Shown here one piece after another: positions 52,508 through 61,130 of a stretch of 63,528 nt of DNA. Positions within the stretch are counted from its first letter, which is position 1. Every line of letters begins with the position of its first letter. The position numbers and the translations under genes are program-made. The notes under the pieces are model-generated. The model did no database searches. It saw nothing but the letters and a program-made list of their open reading frames with translations, and was not told the DNA's origin. Source of the DNA: Pseudomonas sp. MWU15-20650 (GTDB lineage: Bacteria; Pseudomonadota; Gammaproteobacteria; Pseudomonadales; Pseudomonadaceae); contig NZ_JALJFG010000038.1 in NCBI RefSeq assembly GCF_023242475.1, positions 1 through 63,528 on the forward strand, given 5' to 3'.

Positions 52508-52606
52508 TGTGGGAGGAGGCATGCCCCCGATAGCAGGGTGTCAGTCAATCCATCAGTGACTGAACCACCGCCATCGGGGCATCGGGGGCAAGCCCCCTCT
52601 CGCATT
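52508..52606. repeat. REP-like inverted pair
   Basis: TGTGGGAGGAGGCATGCCCC and, opposed, ATCGGGGGCAAGCCCCCTCT, with GTCAGTCA/TGACTGA arms. A small direct duplication CATCGGGG-CATCGGGG lies at 52572-52587. Between the convergent VWA and pxpC genes. Confidence 0.75.
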
Positions 52607-52624
52607 TTTGCTCCACCGTGTGCT

Positions 52625-53539
52625 TCAGCCTGTGGTGAACCGTCGCAAATACTCGACATGCTGTCGATGTGCCGTCTCCTGCACCACCGGCGCCAAGCGC
52701 ACCTTCTCTCCCGGCAAACACTGCGCCAACCGCGCCAGTGCCAGTGGCGTCAAGGCACCCAGACGCGGATACCCGCCAATGGTCTGCCGGTCATTGAGCA
52801 ATACAATCGGCTGCCCGTCCGGCGGTACCTGGATCGCACCCAATGGAATCCCTTCGGAAATCAACGATGGCCCCTGATACTGCAATGGTGTCCCCAACAA
52901 ACGCATGCCCATGCGGTCCGCACGGCTGTCTAAGGTCCACTCGGCGTTGAAGGCATCGAACAAACTCTGCCCGCTGAACCCGCCAATCTGCGCGCCGACA
53001 ATCACGTCCAGAGCAGCATTGATGGGCAATGCCGGGGCACTTAAAACCTTCATCGCGCCGCCCGTCCCGGAATAGGCCAGCCGCCCGCCTTCGGCCAATG
53101 CTCGACCGACCCCATCTACCCCGCCCAGTTCCTCACGCACCACCGTGGCACAGCTGCCGAGCACCTTTGGCGCATCGAACCCTCCCGGCGCCGCCAGATA
53201 AGCCCTGGCACCGCTGAACGGTTGGGTAAAGCGCAAGCGCTGGCCCTTTTGCAGAATAAAACTACGCCCGGGGCTGATTGCACGCTCATCGATATACGCG
53301 CCTAAATCCGCACCGGCCAAGGCCAGCAAACAATAGCCTTCGGCCTGCACGGTAAAGCCGCCCAAGGTGATTTCCACCACAGGCGCATCCAACGCATTGC
53401 CCAGCAGCCAGTTGGCCCAGGACATCGACACCCAATCCAGTGCGCCGCCCTGGGTTACGCCCAGATGGCGCACGCCAAAACGCCCGGCATCCTGTAACAG
53501 GCACAGCGGCGTACTGGCCTCGATGATCAAGCGGCTCAT
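52625..53539 (-). CDS. pxpC: 5-oxoprolinase subunit PxpC
   Basis: The 304-residue large subunit (KipA / AHS2, biotin-dependent carboxyltransferase-like fold) of the ATP-dependent PxpABC 5-oxoprolinase converts the damage product 5-oxoproline to glutamate. Landmarks are the N-terminal CLLQDAGRFGVRHLGVTQGGALD and the C-terminal TIGGYPRLGALT. It begins inside the pxpB stop (4-bp ATGA overlap), third gene of the operon. Confidence 0.92.
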   Translation of the reverse strand: MSRLIIEASTPLCLLQDAGRFGVRHLGVTQGGALDWVSMSWANWLLGNALDAPVVEITLGGFTVQAEGYCLLALAGADLGAYIDERAISPGRSFILQKGQRLRFTQPFSGARAYLAAPGGFDAPKVLGSCATVVREELGGVDGVGRALAEGGRLAYSGTGGAMKVLSAPALPINAALDVIVGAQIGGFSGQSLFDAFNAEWTLDSRADRMGMRLLGTPLQYQGPSLISEGIPLGAIQVPPDGQPIVLLNDRQTIGGYPRLGALTPLALARLAQCLPGEKVRLAPVVQETAHRQHVEYLRRFTTG

Positions 53540-54240
53540 GCCTGCGCCTCCAACGGCGTGTCATCGCCACCCAGGTTGATAAATTCGGCGTGGCTGACCG
53601 ACTCGAAGCGCACCGTATCGCCGGGCTGCATCAGGCTGTAGCCGTCGCGTTCGCGGTCGAACAGCTTTGCCGGGGTGCGGCCGATCAGGTTCCAGCCACC
53701 TGGCGACACCACCGGGTAGGCCGCCGTTTGTCGCTCGGCAATGCCCACGCTGCCGGCCGCCACGCGTTTGCGCGGGGTGCTGAGGCGTGGCGTGGCGAGG
53801 ACTTCGTCCACCAACCCCATAAAAGCAAAACCGGGGGCGAAGCCGAGAGCAAACACCTGATAGGCGTGGGCACTGTGGCGGCCAATCACTTCGTCTATGG
53901 CCAAGCCGCTGCGCTGGCTGAGCAAGGCCAGCTCCGGGCCGACGCTCAGGTCGTACCACACCGGCAACACGTGGCACTGGCCACTGCCCTGAGCCTGGGG
54001 CTGCAGACCCGTTAGCGCCTGGTCGATCAACTCTCGAGCCTGGGCCGGGTTCAGTAGGGTGAGGTCGTAGTGCACCATCAAGGTGGTGTAGGACGGCACA
54101 AGGTCCACTAACGCCGCGCCGAACCCGGCCCGCAGGCGCTGGGTGGCGGCGAGCATCCATGGCATGTTGGCTTCGGCAATCACCTCAAACAGACGCACCA
54201 TCAGGCAGTCAATGGCCACCACCTCAATCCGTGGCTTCAT
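53536..54240 (-). CDS. pxpB: 5-oxoprolinase subunit PxpB
   Basis: The 234-residue KipI/AHS1-type subunit has the family motifs VPSYTTLMVHYD, FAPGFAFMGLVDEVL and PVVSPGGWNLIGRTP. It pairs with PxpC to activate 5-oxoproline. Its ATG overlaps the pxpA stop and its stop overlaps the pxpC start, each by 4 bp, so the three subunits are translationally coupled. Confidence 0.93.
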   Translation of the reverse strand: MKPRIEVVAIDCLMVRLFEVIAEANMPWMLAATQRLRAGFGAALVDLVPSYTTLMVHYDLTLLNPAQARELIDQALTGLQPQAQGSGQCHVLPVWYDLSVGPELALLSQRSGLAIDEVIGRHSAHAYQVFALGFAPGFAFMGLVDEVLATPRLSTPRKRVAAGSVGIAERQTAAYPVVSPGGWNLIGRTPAKLFDRERDGYSLMQPGDTVRFESVSHAEFINLGGDDTPLEAQA

Positions 54241-54977
54241 GCTGACTTCAACGCCTCGCGGATCCGCTGCACGGCGGCCACCGAACTGGCGTTATCGCCA
54301 TGCACGCACAGGGTATTGGCCTGCAACAGCAACGGGCTGCCGTCGCTGGCAAGCAACGGCTCGCCACGGGAAATGGTCAAGGCCTGCTGGATGATCGTGT
54401 CGCAGTTGTGGTGCACCGCCCCAGGCAACTGGCGAGAGACCAAGTGGCCCTTGCCGTCATAGGCGCGGTCGGCGAAGGCTTCAAACCACAGGATCACACC
54501 ATATTCATCGCCCAACGCCTGGGCCACGCGATTGTCGCGAGTGGCCAGCAGCATCAACGGCAGGTCACCGTACGCAGCCACGGCCTGGACCACCGCACGC
54601 AACTGGTCAGGGTTGGCCATCATGTCGTTGTACATCGCACCGTGGGGCTTCACATAACTGACGCGACCGCCTTGGGCCCGGCAGATGCCGTCCAGCGCCC
54701 CGATCTGGTAGTGCAACAGGTCCTGGATTTCCTGCGGCGTATAGCTCATGGAGCGGCGGCCAAAACCTTGCAGGTCCTGATAGGCCGGGTGCGCGCCTAC
54801 CTGCACGCCATGCTTGAATGCCAGGCTGACGGTCTTGCGCATGATGCTCGGGTCGCCGGCATGGAAACCGCAAGCCACATTGGCGCAATCAATGAACGGC
54901 ATGATTTCGGCGTCCAGACCCAGGGTCCAGTTACCAAAGCTTTCGCCGATATCGCAATTCAATAGCAGACGGCTCAC
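54237..54977 (-). CDS. pxpA: 5-oxoprolinase subunit PxpA
   Basis: The 246-residue LamB/YcsF-family subunit has LLNCDIGESFGNW at the N-terminus, ANVACGFHAGDPSIMRKTV and VSYVKPHGAMYNDM. Starts at GTG 54977 with CAGGAGC 9 bp upstream. First gene of pxpABC. A divergent LysR-type gene 175 bp away is the obvious candidate regulator. No 5-oxoproline permease gene is linked. Confidence 0.94.
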   Translation of the reverse strand: MSRLLLNCDIGESFGNWTLGLDAEIMPFIDCANVACGFHAGDPSIMRKTVSLAFKHGVQVGAHPAYQDLQGFGRRSMSYTPQEIQDLLHYQIGALDGICRAQGGRVSYVKPHGAMYNDMMANPDQLRAVVQAVAAYGDLPLMLLATRDNRVAQALGDEYGVILWFEAFADRAYDGKGHLVSRQLPGAVHHNCDTIIQQALTISRGEPLLASDGSPLLLQANTLCVHGDNASSVAAVQRIREALKSA

Positions 54978-55010
54978 GGTGGTTGCTCCTGTAGGCTTTG
55001 TTTTTTTGTA

Positions 55011-55028
55011 GTGTGGGATTTTTTACAC
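55011..55028. promoter_or_regulatory. Possible LysR-type operator between pxpA and lysR gene
   Basis: GTGT-N10-ACAC perfect dyad (55011-55014 with 55025-55028) in the divergent intergenic region, 34 bp before pxpA. Spacing is close to but not exactly the T-N11-A pattern. Confidence 0.35.
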
Positions 55029-55152
55029 AGAACTCGCAACTTGTCCTGATGCCCTCACGACGCTTATCGTGGAATAGCTCGATTTTTGGCGCTCGCCCGG
55101 TGCGGCGTCCAACTAATAAAAACCGATCCATGCATAAGAAAAAGTTGATCCC

Positions 55153-56073
55153 ATGAATTTGAAGTTCCTCGAAACCTTCGTCTGGGTAGCCAGGCTCAAG
55201 AGCTTTCGCCTGACCGCCGAGAAACTCTTCACGACCCAGGCGTCGATTTCCAGCCGCATCGCCGTGCTGGAAAGCGAGTTGGGCGTGAAGCTGTTCCTGC
55301 GTGACTCGCGCGGGGTGAGCCTGACGCCGGAAGGCGTGAAGGTGCTCGATTATGCCGAGCAGATGATGGTGACCATGCGGGGCTTGAAACAATCCCTGGA
55401 AACCACCAGCAGCAAGGTCGGGCGAATTCGGATCGGCGCGATGGACACGGTGATCCACACCTGGCTGAGCCCGCTGGTCGCCGAACTGATGGACCATTTC
55501 CCGTTGGTGGAAATCGAATTGGTCGCCGATACCGCACTGAACCTCAGCGATCAGCTGCAAAAAGGCTTCCTCGACCTGATCCTGCAAACGGATCTGGTGC
55601 GCCTCGAAACCGTGCGCAGCCTGGAGTTGGCCAGCCATCCCATGGCATGGATCGTCGCCAGCCAATCGATCTATAACCGCGACTACGCGTCCCTCGCCGA
55701 ACTGGCCCAGGAACGCATCATCACCTATTCGAAAAACTCCCACCCACACCAGGACGTACTGAGCCTGATGCAGGCCAACGGCGTGGCTGCGCCGCGGATG
55801 AACTGCGTGAACTCGGTGTCGGCGATTACACGATTACTGCGTGATGGCTTTGGTATCGGTGCGCTGCCGCCCGTGCTGGTCAGCGAAGAGCTGGCGCGCG
55901 GGGAATTAGTGATGCTGCCGATGGCGCAGAAACTGCCGAACTTGCAGGTGGTGGTGTCGTGGCGCGTGGGGGTGGAGCTGGTGGAGGAGATTGTGGGGTT
56001 GTGCCAGAAGGTGGTGGCCAAGTATGCCGAAGAGGTCGGTGAAGAGCGGATGGTACTGGCTCAACTCGATTAA
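55153..56073 (+). CDS. LysR-family transcriptional regulator
   Basis: The 306-residue product has an N-terminal winged helix (residues 1-60, FVWVARLKSFRLTAEKLFTTQASISSRI in two helices) and a type-2 periplasmic-binding-like effector domain. It is divergent from pxpABC, so local control of 5-oxoproline use is inferred. The effector is unknown. ATG 55153 is the usual LysR start; its ribosome site is weak. Followed by a composite repeat. Confidence 0.9.
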   Translation: MNLKFLETFVWVARLKSFRLTAEKLFTTQASISSRIAVLESELGVKLFLRDSRGVSLTPEGVKVLDYAEQMMVTMRGLKQSLETTSSKVGRIRIGAMDTVIHTWLSPLVAELMDHFPLVEIELVADTALNLSDQLQKGFLDLILQTDLVRLETVRSLELASHPMAWIVASQSIYNRDYASLAELAQERIITYSKNSHPHQDVLSLMQANGVAAPRMNCVNSVSAITRLLRDGFGIGALPPVLVSEELARGELVMLPMAQKLPNLQVVVSWRVGVELVEEIVGLCQKVVAKYAEEVGEERMVLAQLD

Positions 56074-56076
56074 AAC

Positions 56077-56256
56077 GGTGGGAGGGGGCTTGCTCCCGAT
56101 AGCAGGGTGTCAGCCAGCATTTTTTTAGCTGACCCACCGCTATCGAGGGCAAGCCCTAATGCCAGTCAGTTAAGAAGGAACACTATCACTGTGGCGAGCG
56201 GTTGCTCGTTCTAGCGCTTAACTGACTGGCACCAGGGCAAACCCCCTTCCACATTA
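56077..56256. repeat. REP-like pair interrupted by another element
   Basis: GTGGGAGGGGGCTTGCTCCC (56079-56098) faces CTATCGAGGGCAAGCCC (56140-56156), whose continuation CAAACCCCCTTCCACATT resumes at 56238. The break holds the 77-bp inverted-repeat element. Confidence 0.75.
56157..56233. mobile_element. 77-bp inverted-repeat-bounded element (MITE-like)
   Basis: Ends are perfect inverted repeats GCCAGTCAGTTAAG (56161-56174) and CTTAACTGACTGGC (56217-56230), extended to 15 bp by T56160/A56231. It is flanked by AGGGCAAGCCC (56146-56156) and AGGGCAAACCC (56234-56244), one mismatch, as a target duplication would be. It encodes no protein; a diverged second copy is at 39719-39874. Confidence 0.5.
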
Positions 56257-56796
56257 GAGGCCCTTCAGGTCCCGCTCTTCGATCGGACGGCTCTGGCGCA
56301 GGCGCTTGCCGCCCAACACCACCCAGTCGATCAGCCGGAACAGGCATTCGATACCGAACGACAACAGCATCGCCCCGCCCAGGCCCCAGCCCATGGCTTC
56401 GGGGGTCAGCAGGATCTGGTAGCTGTAGCCGTTCCAGGTTTCCAGGCGAATCGCCGGGTCGGCGGCCACCGCCACTTGCAGGGCGCGGATGTACCACGGG
56501 CCTTGCATGGCCTGGAATTGCTTGTCCAACGCCACTTGGCGGTCCAGCAAGGTGCCCAGGCTGTTGGCGTCGCTGCGAAACACCGGGTCATCGCTGGCGC
56601 GGTAATGGGCCACCAGGGCTTGCAAATCGCCGTTGAAGAACTGCTGCGCCGTGGCGTCAAAGCCGCGCAGCCCCGTCTGGGCCTCGATCAGGTGGGCCTC
56701 GACACGCTTGGCATAGTCGTTGATAAACCCCGGCACCTGCACGCCGACCAACAAGCCAATGGCGAACAGCACCAACCGCAGATAACTGAGCAGCAT
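56254..56796 (-). CDS. DUF2937 family membrane protein
   Basis: The 180-residue protein has a TM helix at residues about 4-23 (SYLRLVLFAIGLLVGVQVPGF) and a second at about 135-155 (GWGLGGAMLLSFGIECLFRLI), with a helical periplasmic part between (FDATAQQFFNGDLQALVAHY). This matches DUF2937, function unknown. ATG 56796 with AAGGA 7 bp upstream is chosen; it lies 10 bp after the amidotransferase stop, so both are in one transcript. Confidence 0.82.
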   Translation of the reverse strand: MLLSYLRLVLFAIGLLVGVQVPGFINDYAKRVEAHLIEAQTGLRGFDATAQQFFNGDLQALVAHYRASDDPVFRSDANSLGTLLDRQVALDKQFQAMQGPWYIRALQVAVAADPAIRLETWNGYSYQILLTPEAMGWGLGGAMLLSFGIECLFRLIDWVVLGGKRLRQSRPIEERDLKGL

Positions 56797-56806
56797 GGTC
56801 GAATCC

Positions 56807-57583
56807 TTACTCGGTAATGCCCTGGCTGACGCATTCACCGCGTCGCCACAGGCTCCATTGGCCCGGTGCGTAGCGGGTCCAGTTTTCGTTGTCGGTCAAA
56901 GGTTCGGTGGCGATCACCGTCACCACGTCATTGGGCGTGGTTTCGGCCTGAAAATCGACGATCACGTCGACATCTTTCAAGCGTGCCGGGCCAAACGGCG
57001 CACGCCGGGTAATCTGGGCCAGTTTGGTCGAGCAGTAGCAGAACAGCCAGTCGCCGTCGCTGAGCAGGCAGTTGAACACGCCCTTGCTGCGGTATTCGGC
57101 GCAGGCGGCGATCAGGTCGGGCAGCACCTGTTCGATGTCCACCGGCTCGGGGAAGGCTTCGCGCACGCGGTTGAGCACGTCGCAGAACGCCGCTTCGCTG
57201 TCGGTATCGCCCACCGGGCGGTAGAAGGTGGCGCGGGGGTTGAAGTCCGCCAGTTGGCCGTTGTGCGCAAAGCACCAGTTGCGGCCCCACAGTTCGCGCA
57301 CAAACGGGTGGGTGTTGGCCAGGCTCACCTTGCCCACGTTGGCCTGGCGGATATGGCCAATCACCACTTCACTCTTGATCGGATAGCGCTGCACCAGCCG
57401 CGCGACTTCCGACTCGCTGCTGGCGGCCGGGTCCTGGAACAGGCGCAGGCCACGGCCTTCGTAGAAGGCAATGCCCCAACCGTCACGGTGCGGGCCGGTA
57501 CGCCCGCCCCGCTGCATCAGCCCGGTAAAGCTGAACACGATATCGGTGGGGACGTTGGCACTCATGCCCAATAATTCACACAT
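56807..57583 (-). CDS. Class II glutamine amidotransferase (YafJ-like)
   Basis: The 258-residue product starts MCELLGMSANVP, where C2 is the N-terminal nucleophile after Met removal. The Ntn glutaminase fold motifs HRDGWGIAFYEG, RQANVGKVSLANTHPF and FAHNGQLADF are present. YafJ-type proteins have the glutaminase domain alone; the acceptor reaction is unknown, though a peptidoglycan or ergothioneine-related role has been seen for relatives. Middle gene of a three-gene minus-strand group. Confidence 0.9.
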   Translation of the reverse strand: MCELLGMSANVPTDIVFSFTGLMQRGGRTGPHRDGWGIAFYEGRGLRLFQDPAASSESEVARLVQRYPIKSEVVIGHIRQANVGKVSLANTHPFVRELWGRNWCFAHNGQLADFNPRATFYRPVGDTDSEAAFCDVLNRVREAFPEPVDIEQVLPDLIAACAEYRSKGVFNCLLSDGDWLFCYCSTKLAQITRRAPFGPARLKDVDVIVDFQAETTPNDVVTVIATEPLTDNENWTRYAPGQWSLWRRGECVSQGITE

Positions 57584-57613
57584 GCCAGGGCTCTCGCAGC
57601 AGGGCGGACAACG

Positions 57614-58066
57614 TTAAAGGCGCGGTTCGACCCGCATACCGCCAGCAGGTGCCGGGCGTCGGAACGGCTCGTCTTCTTCCGGTTCGGCGGCCAAGGCGGC
57701 CTGCGCAGCAGCCTTACGCTCACGCCGAGCCTTGGCGGCGCGCTCGATCGGCCAACGAATCAGCACGAACACGAGATACACGCCCAGCGCGATCATCGTG
57801 TACATGAACAGGTCCGATATGGCCCGCCAGGCGTTATTGCCGACCTTGAGCACAAGGTCCAGGGCCGTAATGGCCACGGCCGGCGCAAATTGGGTCTTGA
57901 CCGGGTCAACGATGGTGGGGCTGAACAGCAGCACCGCCATCAGCAATTGCAGCGGCTCGCGCAGCCAGCGCCAAATCCAGCGGGTCATGCGCCACCACAC
58001 CAACAGGCAGCCCAAAGCGGCGAAGGCGTAAAGGCCCCAAGCGGTCAGATAGTCGTTCTCGGTCAT
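57614..58066 (-). CDS. Hypothetical membrane protein
   Basis: The 150-residue protein begins MTENDYLTAWGLYAFAALGCLLVWW and has TM helices near residues 9-25, 38-55 and 90-110. The C-terminal 35 residues are charged and Pro/Ala-rich (ARRERKAAAQAALAAEPEEDEP), probably cytosolic. I do not recognise a family. ATG 58066 is chosen over 58075. It is upstream of the amidotransferase gene (30 bp gap) and divergent from oligopeptidase B. Confidence 0.7.
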   Translation of the reverse strand: MTENDYLTAWGLYAFAALGCLLVWWRMTRWIWRWLREPLQLLMAVLLFSPTIVDPVKTQFAPAVAITALDLVLKVGNNAWRAISDLFMYTMIALGVYLVFVLIRWPIERAAKARRERKAAAQAALAAEPEEDEPFRRPAPAGGMRVEPRL

Positions 58067-58165
58067 GGTGTCCATGGCAAGGTAGGCAAACAGGCGGCTA
58101 TGATAACGGCTTTTGCGTGTCTCGGCTGCAATGCCTGCCACCGTCCGCCAGACAGAGAAGAATCC

Positions 58166-60217
58166 ATGCCTTTATCGCCCCACATCGCCGCCCCGATCGC
58201 CCGCAAGGCCGACGGTCCAGACCCCTATGCCTGGCTCCAAGCGCGTGACAACGCTGAAGTGCTCGATTACCTCAACGCTGAAAACGCCTGGCAGGAGGCG
58301 CAGCTCGCTGACCAGCAAGTGTTGCGCGAGCAGCTGTTCGAAGAGATCAAGGGTCGCATTCTAGAAACCGACTTGTCCTTGCCCTCGCCATGGGGGCCCT
58401 ACCTGTACTACACCCGCACCACCGCCGGTGACGAATACGCGCGCCACTACCGCTGCCGCCGCCCTGCGGATGACAGCAACCAGGTGGACGACAACAGCGA
58501 AGAACTGCTGCTGGACCCGAACGTACTGGCCAATGGCGGCTTTTTCTCCCTCGGCGCATTCAATATCAGCCCCGACCACCAGCGCCTGGCCTACAGCCTC
58601 GATACCAGCGGTGAAGAGATCTACACCCTGTATGTGAAGGAACTGGCCACCGGCAAAGTCAGCGAACTGGCGTTCGAGAACTGCGACGGCAGCATGACCT
58701 GGGCCAATGACAGCCTCACCCTGTTCTTCGGCGAACTGGACGACACCCATCGCCCACACAAACTGTATCGCTATCGCCTGGACGGTACCGCAGCGCAGGA
58801 AGTTTTCCACGAGCCCGACGGGCGTTTCTTCCTGCATTGCTACCGCTCCAGCTCCGAGCGCCAGTTGCTGCTGGCCCTGGGCAGCAAGACCACCAGCGAG
58901 ATCTGGGCGCTGGACGCCGAGCAGCCCCAGCAGGATTTCACCTGCCTGGCGCCACGGGTTGAAGACCACGAATATGATGTGGACCACGGCCAGCTCGATG
59001 GCCAGTGGACCTGGTTCATCCGCAGCAACCGCGACGGTATCAATTACGCGCTGTTTGCCTGCCCTGACGTCGGCAGCGTGCCGACCGAAGCTCAATGGCA
59101 GAACCTGATCCCCCACAGCGACGAGGTGATGCTCGACGGTGTGAGCCTGAACGCCAGCGCCATGACCTTGAGCCTGCGCATCGGTGGCCTGCCTGTCATT
59201 GAGGTGCATCCCCAGGGCGTGCCGGCCTATCGCGTGGAATTGCCTGACGCCGCCTACAGCCTCTACGTACAGAACAGCCTGGAGTTTGCCAGCAACAAGA
59301 TCCGCCTGCGCTACGAAGCCTTGAACCGCCCGGCGCAAGTGCGCCAACTGGACCTGGCCACAGGCGCCCAGGTCGTGCTCAAGGAAACCCCGGTACTCGG
59401 TGTATTCAATGCCGACGACTACGTCAGCCAGCGCCTGTGGGCTACCTCTGCCGATGGAACCCAAGTGCCGATCAGCCTGGTGATCAAGCGCGACCAACTC
59501 GGCAAGCCGACGCCGCTGTACCTGTACGGTTATGGCGCTTATGGCCACAGCCTTGACCCGTGGTTCTCCCATGCACGCCTGAGCCTGCTGGACCGCGGCG
59601 TGGCGTTTGCCATCGCGCATGTACGCGGCGGCGGCGAGCTGGGCGAAGCCTGGTATCGCAACGGCAAGCAGGCCCATAAGCAGAATACCTTCAGCGATTT
59701 CATCGCCTGCGCCGAACACCTCATCGCCCAAGGCCTGACCACCTCCAAACAACTGGCCATCAGCGGCGGCAGTGCCGGTGGCCTGTTGATCGGCGCAGTG
59801 CTCAACCAGCGCCCGGCGTTGTTCCAGGCGGCAATTGCCGAGGTGCCGTTCGTCGATGTGCTCAACACCATGCTCGACCCGGAGCTGCCGTTGACCATCA
59901 CGGAGTACGACGAATGGGGCAACCCCGAAGAGCCCGAGGTGTATGCGCGCATCAAGGCGTACGCGCCGTATGAAAACGTCAGTGCCCAAGCCTACCCGGC
60001 GCTGCTGGTGATCGCCGGCTACAACGATAGCCGCGTGCAGTACTGGGAAGCAGCCAAATGGGTGGCCAAGTTGCGTGCGACCAAGACGGACGACAACCTG
60101 CTGCTGCTCAAGACCGAGCTGGGTGCCGGCCACGGCGGCATGAGTGGTCGTTACCAGGGATTACGTGACGTAGCGCTCGAATACGCGTTTGTGTTCAAGG
60201 CCCTGGGGCTGGTTTAA
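58166..60217 (+). CDS. ptrB: Oligopeptidase B (S9 prolyl-oligopeptidase family)
   Basis: The 683-residue cytosolic peptidase cuts after Arg/Lys in short peptides. It has an N-terminal seven-bladed propeller and a C-terminal alpha/beta hydrolase. The nucleophile is in ISGGSAGGLL (about residue 534), the aspartate in AGYNDSRV (about 620) and the histidine in GAGHGGMSGR (about 655). ATG 58166 (MPLSPHIAAPIARK) is chosen; the frame extends 92 codons upstream as a shadow. No signal peptide. Confidence 0.94.
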   Translation: MPLSPHIAAPIARKADGPDPYAWLQARDNAEVLDYLNAENAWQEAQLADQQVLREQLFEEIKGRILETDLSLPSPWGPYLYYTRTTAGDEYARHYRCRRPADDSNQVDDNSEELLLDPNVLANGGFFSLGAFNISPDHQRLAYSLDTSGEEIYTLYVKELATGKVSELAFENCDGSMTWANDSLTLFFGELDDTHRPHKLYRYRLDGTAAQEVFHEPDGRFFLHCYRSSSERQLLLALGSKTTSEIWALDAEQPQQDFTCLAPRVEDHEYDVDHGQLDGQWTWFIRSNRDGINYALFACPDVGSVPTEAQWQNLIPHSDEVMLDGVSLNASAMTLSLRIGGLPVIEVHPQGVPAYRVELPDAAYSLYVQNSLEFASNKIRLRYEALNRPAQVRQLDLATGAQVVLKETPVLGVFNADDYVSQRLWATSADGTQVPISLVIKRDQLGKPTPLYLYGYGAYGHSLDPWFSHARLSLLDRGVAFAIAHVRGGGELGEAWYRNGKQAHKQNTFSDFIACAEHLIAQGLTTSKQLAISGGSAGGLLIGAVLNQRPALFQAAIAEVPFVDVLNTMLDPELPLTITEYDEWGNPEEPEVYARIKAYAPYENVSAQAYPALLVIAGYNDSRVQYWEAAKWVAKLRATKTDDNLLLLKTELGAGHGGMSGRYQGLRDVALEYAFVFKALGLV

Positions 60218-60284
60218 GGAACTTAGCGTGGCGGTCCGGTCTGAACACAGGACCGCCCAGTAGATTGATGGACCAAGATCAGCC

Positions 60285-60758
60285 ATGCCCCAACCGACCC
60301 TGCTCAGCAATGAAATCCGCGACATGCTCATGGATTGCGGCTTGTTCGCCCCCTTGTTGCCGGAAGATTTTCACGTGGCCGCGGGCTACTTCAACATCAG
60401 CAGCATTGCCCGTGACGAGGTGATTTTCCAGGAGGGCGATGCCGGCACCTTCATGTGCATCCTCCACAGCGGCCAGGTGGCCGTGCAGAAAACCAACCAC
60501 GCAGGCCAACGCCTGACCATCGCCACCCTGCGCAGTGGCCGGGCCTTTGGCGAGATGGCGGTCCTCGATGGCGAGCGGCGCTCGGCCAGCTGCGTGGCCG
60601 CCACTGATTGCGTGCTGTTGAACCTGGGCAAGGACGCCCTGGAAAAAATGCTCAACGAAGCGCCCAGGGTGGCGGCCAAGATCATCCGCGCCATTGCCAT
60701 TGCCCTATCCAGGCGCCTGCGCATGGCCGATGGGCAATTGCTCTCTCAAGCGTGTTAA
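60285..60758 (+). CDS. Stand-alone cyclic-nucleotide-binding domain protein
   Basis: The 157-residue product is one cNMP-binding fold (VIFQEGDAGTFMCILHSGQVAVQK, then RSGRAFGEMAVLDGERRSASCVA, the phosphate-binding cassette) with a short helical tail (ALEKMLNEAPRVAAKIIRAIAIALSRRL). Unlike Crp it has no DNA-binding domain. It probably binds cAMP or cGMP and acts through a partner. It follows ptrB on the same strand after 67 bp; its output is unknown. Confidence 0.85.
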   Translation: MPQPTLLSNEIRDMLMDCGLFAPLLPEDFHVAAGYFNISSIARDEVIFQEGDAGTFMCILHSGQVAVQKTNHAGQRLTIATLRSGRAFGEMAVLDGERRSASCVAATDCVLLNLGKDALEKMLNEAPRVAAKIIRAIAIALSRRLRMADGQLLSQAC

Positions 60759-60767
60759 GCACACGTC

Positions 60768-61052
60768 TTAACCGCCGGGGGTCTTCGGCTTGCTCTCGTT
60801 CTGCTGCAGGCCGGGCACTGTCTGGTCCTTCGGCGGCGTAGGCAGCACGATGGGCACCAACGCAGGGGCACCGCCAGCGGTGGCCTTGGGTGTGACAGGC
60901 GGGGTGACTTGCGGGTAGAGCGTTGGCGTTGGCGTGCCCGGGGCGCCTGGGGTTGGCGCGGGCGCGACCGGCACGGTTTGCAACTCCTGCGCTTGCGCCG
61001 CACCCAATGTGAGCGCGCCAAGCACAATGACCGTTAGAATGCTGCACTTCAT
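60768..61052 (-). CDS. Secreted proline-rich small protein
   Basis: The 94-residue precursor has a signal peptide (MKCSILTVIVLGALTLGAAQA) and a mature part dominated by Pro, Thr and Ala (APTPGAPGTPTPTLYPQVTP). No catalytic motif or lipobox is seen. ATG 61052 has GGAG 8 bp upstream; an upstream open frame to 61841 is a shadow of the next gene. Function unknown, probably periplasmic. Confidence 0.65.
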   Translation of the reverse strand: MKCSILTVIVLGALTLGAAQAQELQTVPVAPAPTPGAPGTPTPTLYPQVTPPVTPKATAGGAPALVPIVLPTPPKDQTVPGLQQNESKPKTPGG

Positions 61053-61130
61053 CGATGGCTCCATGGCCTGACCGGAATGTCGTAAGGCTACTCCCAACCG
61101 CGCAAGAATGCCCTTCCCAATGAGATTTCC

